Shown here piece by piece: positions 17,656-24,511 of a DNA stretch of 64,000 nt; the stretch's first letter is position 1; each line of letters opens with the position of its first letter. This DNA comes from Pseudomonas cavernae (lineage in GTDB: Bacteria > Pseudomonadota > Gammaproteobacteria > Pseudomonadales > Pseudomonadaceae). The notes beneath the pieces were generated by a model that ran no database searches, was not told the DNA's origin, and saw only the letters and a list, made by a program, of their open reading frames with translations. The position numbers were made by a program, and so were the translations under genes. The stretch covers positions 1,116,001-1,180,000 of the forward strand of contig NZ_CP032419.1 in NCBI RefSeq assembly GCF_003595175.1, given 5' to 3'.

Positions 17656-18549
17656 CTACGCGGGCTCTTCTAGCAGCGAGCTCTCCTTGATCAGCTCCAG
17701 CCAGGCCTGTGCCGCGCGTGATAGGTAGGCGCCGCTGCGCCAGATGAAGGCGATGTCCCAGCGCAGGTCCGGCTCGCGCAGGCGCAGGCAGGCGACGCCG
17801 GGGCGCAGCAGGCCGCGCGCCACCACGCGCGGCAGCAGCACCGTGCCTTGGCCGGCGGCGACCAGTGCGGCGAGGAAGTCGGCCTGGCCGCTGCGGCCGG
17901 CCTCGCGCGGGGTGAAGCCGGCCTGCCGGCAGGCCTGCAGCAGACGGTCGTTGAGGATGAAGCTCTGTTGGTAGAGCAGGAACGGCGTGTCGGCCAGTTG
18001 CGCCAGGGCGATGTCGGCCAGTCCGGCCAGCGGATGGGCGCTGGGCAGCAGCACTTCCAGCGGTTCGTTGCAGAACGGCTGCAGGTCGAAGGCCGGGTCG
18101 CCCTGGGTCAGGCTACCGCCCAGCTCCAGTTCGCCGCTGAGCACCAGTTGCTCGATGCTCTTGCTGCCGCCTTCCTGCAGGTGCACGGCGATGTTCGGGT
18201 AGCGCCGCCGGTATTCGGCGAACAGGCTGGCGAACAGCGCGTCGCTGCCGAGCAACGGCAGGCCCAGGCGCAGTTCGCCGCGGGCCATCTGACTGAGGTC
18301 ATCCAGCTCGCTGTGCAGTTCCTGCTGCAGGCGCAGCATCTCCTCGGCGCGGCGCAGCACCACGGCGCCAGCATCGGTCAGGCGGATTTGCGGGCCCTGA
18401 CGTTCGAGCAACTGCACGCCGAGGCGCTGTTCGAGCTGGGCGACCTGCTTGCTGACCGCCGATTGGCTGGCATACAGGACCTTGGCGGCCTGGGTGAAGC
18501 CGCCCTGACGCACTACTGCGACGAAGCTACGCAGCTGTTTGAATTCCAT
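17656..18549 (-). CDS. LysR-family regulator (CidR-like by context)
   Basis: A 297-residue LysR regulator. HTH: MEFKQLRSFVAVVRQGGFTQAA with YASQSAVSKQVAQLEQRLGVQLL. The effector domain includes GELRLGLPLLGSDALFASLF and HPLAGLADIALAQL. It is divergent from the cidA/cidB-like pair at 18778, with a family A palindrome in between, an arrangement like cidR-cidAB of staphylococci and PA3433-PA3431. The ligand is likely a weak acid or overflow metabolite; that is inference. Just beyond its 3' end, 17626-17657 carries half of a GATGGGTAGCGC repeat. Confidence 0.88.
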   Translation of the reverse strand: MEFKQLRSFVAVVRQGGFTQAAKVLYASQSAVSKQVAQLEQRLGVQLLERQGPQIRLTDAGAVVLRRAEEMLRLQQELHSELDDLSQMARGELRLGLPLLGSDALFASLFAEYRRRYPNIAVHLQEGGSKSIEQLVLSGELELGGSLTQGDPAFDLQPFCNEPLEVLLPSAHPLAGLADIALAQLADTPFLLYQQSFILNDRLLQACRQAGFTPREAGRSGQADFLAALVAAGQGTVLLPRVVARGLLRPGVACLRLREPDLRWDIAFIWRSGAYLSRAAQAWLELIKESSLLEEPA

Positions 18550-18608
18550 TTTGGAATGCCTTCAAGTCGAACAATTCGCTTTTGTGATGATAGCTGCGAA
18601 CGTAGCCT

Positions 18609-18752
18609 GAGAACCTGTTCAGGATCTCGCGAGCTAAGGCCAGACAAGGCGAAAATGGCTGAGGAAGCGGAGTTTACGAGTTGTAAATGAGCATTCCGAA
18701 GCCATTTTCAACGCCGTATGGCCGACGCGCAGCAGATCGTGGATAGGTTCTC
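18609..18752. repeat. Family A long palindrome, copy A1
   Basis: 144-bp imperfect palindrome from GAGAACCTGTTCAGGATCT to GATCGTGGATAGGTTCTC. It contains the core TTTACGAGTTGTAAA and flanking arms GGCGAAAATGGCT... and ...GCCATTTTCAACGCC. It is in inverted orientation relative to copies A2, A4 and A5. It occupies the LysR/cidA divergent promoter region. Confidence 0.85.
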
Positions 18753-18777
18753 GCCAGTTGCATCGAGGATTGCCGCC

Positions 18778-19161
18778 ATGTACCGAGTTTCCCTGCGCTT
18801 CACCCGTCTGTGCCTGGAACTGGCCGTGCTGATCGGCCTGTACGGTCTCGGCACGCTGCTGGCCGGCTGGCTGGGCTGGCCGATTCCCGGCGGGGTGATC
18901 GGCCTGGCGTTGCTGTTGCTGGCCTTTGCCAGCGGCTGGCTGAAGCCGGCGGCGCTAAAGCTGGGGGCCGGCCTGCTGCTGGCTGAAATGCTGCTGTTCT
19001 TCATCCCGGCGCTGATGAGCCTGCTCGACTACGGCAGCCTGGTGCGCCAGGACGGCTGGCGGATTCTGCTGGTGATCGGCGTCAGCACCCTGCTGGTGAT
19101 GCTCAGCACGGCGCTGGCGGTGGAGTGGGTGTGTCGCTGGAGGGCGCGTCATGACTGTTGA
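18778..19161 (+). CDS. CidA/LrgA-family holin-like protein
   Basis: A 127-residue inner-membrane protein with four predicted helices (about 13-31, 38-58, 66-84, 94-116). The conserved signature GWLGWPIPGGVIGLALLLLAF and FFIPALMSLLDY identify the CidA/LrgA family, which modulates murein hydrolase activity and, in more recent work on LrgAB/CidAB, export of small organic acids. ATG 18778 follows GAGG. An open frame continues upstream into the A1 repeat but is not coding. It overlaps the next gene by 11 bp. Confidence 0.92.
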   Translation: MYRVSLRFTRLCLELAVLIGLYGLGTLLAGWLGWPIPGGVIGLALLLLAFASGWLKPAALKLGAGLLLAEMLLFFIPALMSLLDYGSLVRQDGWRILLVIGVSTLLVMLSTALAVEWVCRWRARHDC

Positions 19162-19837
19162 GTTGCAGGCCTGGTTGTGGCTGGCGCTGACCCTCGGCGT
19201 GTATGTCCTCAGTCGCTGGCTGTACCGGCGCAGCGGCCGCTACCTGCTGTCGCCGCTGCTGCTGGTGCCGGCCGTGTTGCTGGCCGTGGCGCTGCCGCTG
19301 CACACCCGCTACGCCGAGTATTCCGCCCTGACCCATTGGCTGATGGCACTGCTCGGCCCGGCCACCGTGGCCTTTGCCGTGCCGATCTGGCAGCAGCGCG
19401 CGATGCTCGCCCGCCATTGGCCGGCGCTGCTGGCCGGCATGCTGGTCGGCAGCACGGTGGCGATGGCCAGCTCCTGGGGCCTGGCCAATGCGCTGGCGCT
19501 GGATCAGCAGGTGCAGCTGTCGTTGCTGCCGCGCTCGATCAGCACGCCGTTCGCCATGCCGCTGGCCGCCGATCTCGGCGGCGTGCCGGGGCTGACCGCG
19601 GTGTTCGTGCTGGTCACCGGGGTGTTCGGTGCCGCCGCCGGTGGCCTGCTGCTCAAGTGGCTGCCGCTGAAGAGCAGCCTGGCCCGCGGCGCGCTGTTCG
19701 GCGTCGGCGCGCATGCTGCAGGCGCCAGCCGCGCCAGCGAGATCGGCCGCGAGGAGGGCTCGGTGGCCGGTCTGGTGATGGTCCTGATGGGCCTGCTCAA
19801 TCTGTTCGCCGCGCCGTTGCTCAGCCACCTGCTGTGA
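19151..19837 (+). CDS. CidB/LrgB-family membrane protein
   Basis: A 228-residue partner of the CidA/LrgA protein. Family features: SPLLLVPAVLLAVALPL, LLGPATVAFAVPIWQQ, LLPRSISTPFAMPLA and GVGAHAAGASRASEIG with EEGSVAGL. About seven membrane segments. The 11-bp overlap with the upstream gene indicates coupled translation of the complex. Regulation by the divergent LysR is probable. Confidence 0.93.
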   Translation: MTVELQAWLWLALTLGVYVLSRWLYRRSGRYLLSPLLLVPAVLLAVALPLHTRYAEYSALTHWLMALLGPATVAFAVPIWQQRAMLARHWPALLAGMLVGSTVAMASSWGLANALALDQQVQLSLLPRSISTPFAMPLAADLGGVPGLTAVFVLVTGVFGAAAGGLLLKWLPLKSSLARGALFGVGAHAAGASRASEIGREEGSVAGLVMVLMGLLNLFAAPLLSHLL

Positions 19838-19930
19838 CCCGCTCGGCCAGCAAGCTGGCCGCCAAGGCGACTACCGCAGTCCGCCACCCTCGCTAGACTC
19901 AACGGGCACACCCACAACTACAACATCGAG

Positions 19931-20722
19931 GTGAATGCCGTGACCGCTGCTCATGCTCTGCCCGTCGCCAACGTCAAGGACCAAGTGTCCGCCGCCGAAT
20001 GGCAGACCCGTGTCGACCTCGCCGCCTGCTACCGGCTGATCGCCCTGCATGGCTGGGACGACCTGATCTTCACCCACATCTCGGCGAAGATCCCCGGCAC
20101 CGAGGAGTTCCTGATCAACCCGTTCGGGATGATGTTCCATGAGATCACCGCGTCCAGCCTGATCAAGATCGACCTGGCCGGCAACAAGCTGATGGACAGC
20201 CCGTTCAACATCAACCCGGCCGGCTACACCATTCACAGCGCCGTGCACGAGGTGCGCCACGAAGTGGCCTGTGTGGTGCACATCCACACCGCCGCCGGCA
20301 TCGCCGTGTCGGCGCAGAAGCAGGGCCTGCTGCCGCTGTCGCAGCAGTCGTTGTTCGTGCTCTCCAGCCTGGCTTATCACGGCTACGAGGGGGTGGCGCT
20401 GCACCACGAGGAGAAGGCCCGGCTGCAGGCTGACCTGGGCGCGGCCAACTTCATGATCCTGCCCAACCACGGCCTGCTCACCGCGGCCAACAGCATCGCC
20501 GACGCCTTCCTGATGATGTTCACCCTGCAGCGCGCCTGCGAGATCCAGGTGATGGCGCAGAGCGGCGGCGCCGAGCTGATCCACATCCCGCAGCAGATCC
20601 TCGATGGCGCCAAGGCTATGGCGGCCGGGGTGACCGGAAGCAAACAGGGCATGGGCGGCGCGCTGGCCTGGCCGGCGCTGCTTCGCAAGCTCGATCAGCA
20701 GATGCCCGGCTACGCCGAGTGA
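19931..20722 (+). CDS. Class II aldolase/adducin-family protein
   Basis: A 263-residue zinc-dependent aldolase-fold protein. The metal-binding pattern is visible: VHIHTAAGIAVSA (HxH) and PNHGLLT, plus HGWDDLIFTHISAKIP and NPFGMMFHEI. Closest in style to the adducin-like proteins of fatty acid or aromatic pathways rather than fuculose aldolase, and the catalytic Glu is not evident, so the reaction is unknown. The GTG start 19931 follows GAG. It ends with a GTGA overlap to the next gene, so the pair forms an operon. Confidence 0.88.
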   Translation: MNAVTAAHALPVANVKDQVSAAEWQTRVDLAACYRLIALHGWDDLIFTHISAKIPGTEEFLINPFGMMFHEITASSLIKIDLAGNKLMDSPFNINPAGYTIHSAVHEVRHEVACVVHIHTAAGIAVSAQKQGLLPLSQQSLFVLSSLAYHGYEGVALHHEEKARLQADLGAANFMILPNHGLLTAANSIADAFLMMFTLQRACEIQVMAQSGGAELIHIPQQILDGAKAMAAGVTGSKQGMGGALAWPALLRKLDQQMPGYAE

Positions 20723-21618
20723 AACTGCCCGGCATCGCCCTGGCCGATTGGCGCGCCCAGGGTCAGAGCTTCAGCTACCAGGGCCATGCCATCCGCTACT
20801 GGACGGCGGGCGAGGGCGCGCCGCTGCTGCTGCTCCACGGTTTTCCCACCGCCAGTTGGGACTGGCACTACCTGTGGGCACCGCTGGCGGCGCGCTACCG
20901 GCTGATCGCCTGCGACATGCTCGGCTTCGGCGACTCGGCCAAGCCGCGCGGCCATGACTACCGCCTGCTCGAGCAGGCGGATATCCAGCAGGCCTTGCTG
21001 CAGCACCTCGGCGTCGAGCAGCCGGTGCACGTGCTGGCCCACGATTACGGCGACAGCGTCGCCCAGGAACTGCTGGCGCGCCACGAGGACGGCCACTTCG
21101 CCATGGCCAGCTGCGTGTTCCTCAACGGCGGGCTGTTCCCCGAGACCCACCGGCCGGCGCTGATCCAGAAGCTGTTACTGAGTCCGTTCGGCGCCCTGGT
21201 CGGTCGGCGATTCAACCGGCGCAAACTGGCCGCCAACTTCGCCCGGATCTTCGGTCCCGAGACCCAGCCTGCGGAAAGCGAAGTGGACGATTTCTGGCGC
21301 CTGATCACCCAGAACGACGGGCAAGGGGTGATGCACCGGCTGATCCGCTACCTGCCCGAGCGCGCTCAGCAGCGCGAGCGCTGGCTGGTGGCGATGCAGC
21401 GCACGCAAGTGCCGCTGCGGGTGATCGACGGTGCGGTCGACCCGATTTCCGGGGTGCACATGGTGGCGCGCTATCGCGAGCTGATCGCGGACGCCGACAC
21501 CGTGCTGCTCGACGACATCGGCCATTACCCGCAGGTCGAGGCGCCGGAGCGGGTGCTCAAGCATTACCTGGAGTTTCGCGCGCGGATCGCCAAGCGCACG
21601 GCGGTGATAGATACCTAG
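20719..21618 (+). CDS. Alpha/beta-hydrolase resembling MEST/epoxide hydrolase
   Basis: A 299-residue alpha/beta-hydrolase starting at GTG 20719, overlapping the aldolase stop. The nucleophile elbow is AHDYG, with D109 as nucleophile, so it belongs with epoxide hydrolases and haloalkane dehalogenases rather than serine esterases. The oxyanion motif HGFPTASWDW and C-terminal DDIGHYPQVEAPE (catalytic His) are intact. Segments HDYGDSVAQELL and LNGGLFPETHRP closely recall, from memory, the vertebrate imprinted protein MEST, so it is a bacterial member of that branch. Substrate unknown. Confidence 0.88.
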   Translation: MKLPGIALADWRAQGQSFSYQGHAIRYWTAGEGAPLLLLHGFPTASWDWHYLWAPLAARYRLIACDMLGFGDSAKPRGHDYRLLEQADIQQALLQHLGVEQPVHVLAHDYGDSVAQELLARHEDGHFAMASCVFLNGGLFPETHRPALIQKLLLSPFGALVGRRFNRRKLAANFARIFGPETQPAESEVDDFWRLITQNDGQGVMHRLIRYLPERAQQRERWLVAMQRTQVPLRVIDGAVDPISGVHMVARYRELIADADTVLLDDIGHYPQVEAPERVLKHYLEFRARIAKRTAVIDT

Positions 21619-21787
21619 GGTGGAAAACCGCGGAGCGTTTTCCACCACCAGCCGGTGGATGTGAAAAGCGACATCCACCCTACGGACTGACAGGCGAACT
21701 CCGTAGGATGGGTTGAGCAACGCGATACCCATCTTGCCGACGGACCACCGCGCGTTGGGTATCGCTGCGCTCAACGCTAACCTACGA
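21617..21787. repeat. Composite of two intergenic hairpin repeats
   Basis: The first unit (about 21617-21684) is GTGGAAAACCGCGGAGCGTTTTCCAC followed by GGTGGATGTGAAAAGCGACATCCACC. The second (about 21702-21787) is GTAGGATGGGTTGAGC ... GATACCCATC ... GGGTATCGCTGCGCTCAAC ... CCTACG. The same two units in the same order occur at 58088-58265. They fill most of the 297-bp gap before the SDR gene. Confidence 0.7.
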
Positions 21788-21915
21788 AAGGCAGCGGCGT
21801 TGCCCTGTATCGCCGCACCTTATCGACCTTTATTCAGCAGCCACCCGGTTGCTTGTGGACCTGCCGGAGCAAGCCGACACTTGGCCTTTTACCAACCTGC
21901 CCAGGAGTTCGCCTT

Positions 21916-22833
21916 ATGAGTGATGCCATCCGTTTTGAAGACCAGGTCGTCATCGTCACCGGCGCCGGTGGTGGCCTCGGCCGCGCCCATGCGCTGCTGT
22001 TCGCCAAACATGGCGCCAAGGTGGTGGTCAACGACCTCGGTGGCAGCACCCATGGCGAAGGCGCCAACGCCTCGGCGGCCGACCGCGTGGTGGCGGAGAT
22101 CCGCGAAGCCGGCGGCACCGCGGTGGCCAACCATGACTCGGTGACCGACGGCGACAAGATTGTGCAGAACGCCCTGGACGCCTTCGGCCGCGTCGATGTG
22201 GTGGTCAACAACGCCGGCATCCTGCGCGACAAGACCTTCGCCAAGATGGAAGACGCCGACTGGGACCTGGTCTACAAGGTCCATGTCGAAGGCGCCTACA
22301 AGGTCACCCACGCCGCCTGGCCGCACCTGCGCGAGCAGAACTTCGGCCGCGTCATCTTCACCGCGTCGACCTCCGGCATCTACGGCAACTTCGGCCAGTC
22401 CAACTACGGCATGGCCAAGCTCGGCCTGTACGGCCTGACCCGCACCCTGGCCATCGAAGGCCGCAAGAACAACATCTTGGTCAACGCCATCGCCCCCACC
22501 GGCGGCACCCGCATGACCGAAGGGCTTATCCCGCCGGCGGTGTTCGAGCAGCTCAAGCCAGAACTGATCAGCCCGCTGGTGGTGTACCTCGGCAGCGCCG
22601 CCTGCGAAGAAACCGGCGGCCTGTTCGAAGTCGGCGGCGGCTGGGTCGGCAAGGTGCGCTGGGAGCGTAGCAACGGCGTCGGCTTCAACCCGCTGCAGGG
22701 TTTCAGCCCGGAGGACGTGGCCGCCAGCTGGGCGCAGATCGGCGACTTCGCCGGCGCCAGCCACCCCGCCGACACCAGCCAGGCGCTGGGCGCGATGCTC
22801 GCCAACCTGCAGAAGTACGTGAAGCTCGGCTGA
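21916..22833 (+). CDS. SDR-family 3-hydroxyacyl-CoA dehydrogenase-like protein
   Basis: A 305-residue short-chain dehydrogenase. It has TGAGGGLGRAHALLFAKHGA, VVVNDLGGS, NNAGILRDKTFAKM, SGIYGNFGQSNYGMAKLGL (catalytic Ser, Tyr, Lys) and RKNNILVNAIAP. This pattern closely matches the dehydrogenase domain of peroxisomal multifunctional enzyme 2 (HSD17B4), so a (3R)-hydroxyacyl-CoA or steroid-like substrate is plausible. ATG 21916 follows AGGAG. An enoyl-CoA hydratase-family gene follows after a terminator, consistent with acyl-CoA metabolism. Confidence 0.9.
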   Translation: MSDAIRFEDQVVIVTGAGGGLGRAHALLFAKHGAKVVVNDLGGSTHGEGANASAADRVVAEIREAGGTAVANHDSVTDGDKIVQNALDAFGRVDVVVNNAGILRDKTFAKMEDADWDLVYKVHVEGAYKVTHAAWPHLREQNFGRVIFTASTSGIYGNFGQSNYGMAKLGLYGLTRTLAIEGRKNNILVNAIAPTGGTRMTEGLIPPAVFEQLKPELISPLVVYLGSAACEETGGLFEVGGGWVGKVRWERSNGVGFNPLQGFSPEDVAASWAQIGDFAGASHPADTSQALGAMLANLQKYVKLG

Positions 22834-22851
22834 TCCTTCGGCGTGCTTCCG

Positions 22852-22884
22852 AAAGGCCGGCTCTTTAGTCGGCCTTTTTGTTTT
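22852..22884 (+). terminator. Terminator after the SDR gene
   Basis: AAAGGCCG (22852-22859) pairs with CGGCCTTT (22870-22877), followed by TTGTTTT. It lies 19 bp after the stop and ends 33 bp before the next gene. Confidence 0.85.
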
Positions 22885-22916
22885 ATGGTGCGGGCAAAAC
22901 CGCCAGGAGAGTCGCC

Positions 22917-23687
22917 ATGAGCGTGATCATCGAGAAGAACGGCCCGGTCACCACCCTGATCATCGACCGGCCGCAGGTACGCAACGCCGTCGACCGGCCG
23001 ACCGCCGAGGCGCTGGCCGCGGCCCTGCGCGCCTTCGAGGCGGACGCCGAGGCGCGGGTGGCGGTGCTCACCGGTGCCGGCGGCAGCTTCTGCGCCGGCG
23101 CCGACCTCGGCGCGGTGGCGGCCGACGCCACTCGCGCCAATCGCCTCGAGGCCGACGGCGACGGGCCGATGGGGCCGAGCCGCATGCAGCTGAGCAAGCC
23201 GCTGATCGCCGCCGTCGAAGGCCATGCAGTGGCCGGCGGCCTGGAGCTGGCGTTGCTCGCCGACCTGCGGGTGATGGCCGCGGATGCGGTGCTCGGGGTG
23301 TTCTGCCGGCGCTTCGGCGTGCCGCTGATCGACGGCGGCACCGTGCGCCTGCCGCGCATCGTCGGCCAAAGTCGGGCGCTCGACCTGATCCTCACCGGCC
23401 GCCCGGTGCAGGCCGAGGAGGCGCTGGCCATCGGCCTGGTCAACCGGGTGGTGGCGCCGGGCACGGCGCGCGCGGCGGCCGAGCAGCTGGCGCGGGAGAT
23501 CGCCGCCTTCCCGCAGCGCTGCCTGCTGGCCGACCGCGCCAGTGCCTATAAACAGTGGGAGTTGCCGTTCGCGCAGGCGCTGGCCCATGAATTCCAGGGT
23601 GGCCTGGCGGTGATCGAAAGTGGCGAGACCCAGGCCGGTGCCCAGCGTTTCAAGGGCGGAGAGGGGCGGCACGGCCGCTTTGAGTGA
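22917..23687 (+). CDS. Enoyl-CoA hydratase/isomerase family protein
   Basis: A 256-residue crotonase. Visible features: GSFCAGADLGAV (oxyanion loop), KPLIAAVEGHAVAGGLELALLADLRVMAADAVLGVFCRRFGVPLIDGGTVRLPRIVGQSRALDLILTG-type core, in which the second catalytic region reads FGVPLIDGG, without the usual Glu pair of hydratases. This suggests an isomerase, hydrolase or other crotonase reaction rather than a simple enoyl-CoA hydratase. ATG 22917 follows CAGGAG. Its stop codon TGA is immediately adjacent to repeat A2. Confidence 0.88.
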   Translation: MSVIIEKNGPVTTLIIDRPQVRNAVDRPTAEALAAALRAFEADAEARVAVLTGAGGSFCAGADLGAVAADATRANRLEADGDGPMGPSRMQLSKPLIAAVEGHAVAGGLELALLADLRVMAADAVLGVFCRRFGVPLIDGGTVRLPRIVGQSRALDLILTGRPVQAEEALAIGLVNRVVAPGTARAAAEQLAREIAAFPQRCLLADRASAYKQWELPFAQALAHEFQGGLAVIESGETQAGAQRFKGGEGRHGRFE

Positions 23688-23942
23688 GAGCCTGTTCACG
23701 ATCTGCTGCGCGTCGGCCATACGGCGTTAAAAATGGCCTCGGCAAGCCGCTTGCGGCTAACGCGCTTTAGCGCGGCCCCGAAGGGGCGAGCGAAGCGAGT
23801 CATGCTCATTTACAGCTCGTAAACTCCGCTCCCTCGGCCATTTGACTCGCTACGCTCGCCCTTCGGGCCAGCCTTCGGCTGCTACTCCCGTTGGTCGTTG
23901 TGCCTTGTCTGGCTCTAGCTCGCGAGATCGTGAACAGGTTCT
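23688..23942. repeat. Family A long palindrome, copy A2 (long form)
   Basis: 255-bp copy starting directly after the TGA of the upstream gene, from GAGCCTGTTCACGATCTGC to GAGATCGTGAACAGGTTCT. Both arms carry an extra module: GGCCCCGAAGGGGCGAGCG on the left and CGCTCGCCCTTCGGGCCAG on the right are complementary, so the long form remains a palindrome. The centre is TTTACAGCTCGTAAA. Confidence 0.88.
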
Positions 23943-23949
23943 GAGGTCG

Positions 23950-24157
23950 CGCCGTAGGATGGGTTGAGGAGCGCAGCGACGATACCCATCGAGCCGATGC
24001 CGATGGATATTGCTTCGCCCAACCCATCCTAGGGTGCTGTGAGTGAGGGCGCGGTGGCCTGCGCTGTTTGCCATGGCGCTCGTTGGGTATCGCTCCGCTC
24101 AACACCAACCTACGGCGCGGTGCTGCTCATCTCCGGAGGATGGGTTGAGCAATGCGC
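23950..24157. repeat. GTAGGATGGGTTGAG-type repeats, two to three units
   Basis: CGTAGGATGGGTTGAGGAGCG with CCCAACCCATCCTAGG (23951-24031), then GGGTATCGCTCCGCTCAAC ... CCTACGG (24085-24115) and AGGATGGGTTGAGCAATGCG (24137-24157). These are degenerate members of the GATACCCATC family. The rest of the stretch to 24420 shows no gene. Confidence 0.6.
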
Positions 24158-24427
24158 TACCCATCACCCTGCGTGCTATTTGCCTGTACCAAGACCCGCC
24201 ACACCCGCGCCTCACTTCATAAGCCCTTCCATCACGTCCGCCAGCGCATTGCCAGGCGGCGGCGCCGATCCGCCTGCGGCTTTCTGCCGTCTGAGCGGCG
24301 GGGCGGTAACAGGCTAAGGCATGCCCCTCGGGGTTGAGTGGAAACTTCCCAGATTTCGGCCCAAGCCGCCGCGAAGGGTGGCGGCACGGATGAAAAACGC
24401 GGGCGTTGATCCTTTCGAGCGACACGG

Positions 24428-24478
24428 AAAAATCCGCCATTGGTGCGCTTATCCCACTCTGGCGCTCTGGGTAGGGTG
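24428..24478 (+). promoter_or_regulatory. Conserved upstream block of DUF1302 gene, copy 1
   Basis: AAAATCC, GCGCTTATCC (24445-24454) and CTGGGTAGGGTG (24467-24478) recur with the same order and spacing at 30740-30788. The conservation of spacing across a gene duplication marks this as a promoter or activator site, most likely for the adjacent MalT-like LuxR proteins. Confidence 0.6.
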
Positions 24479-24511
24479 CTATCGCAGTTTGACCCTTTCA
24501 TGGAGTGCCGT

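Noticed and set aside
24400..24510. Sigma-54 promoter before the DUF1302 gene
   Set aside because: No TGGCAC-N5-TTGC at the required spacing.
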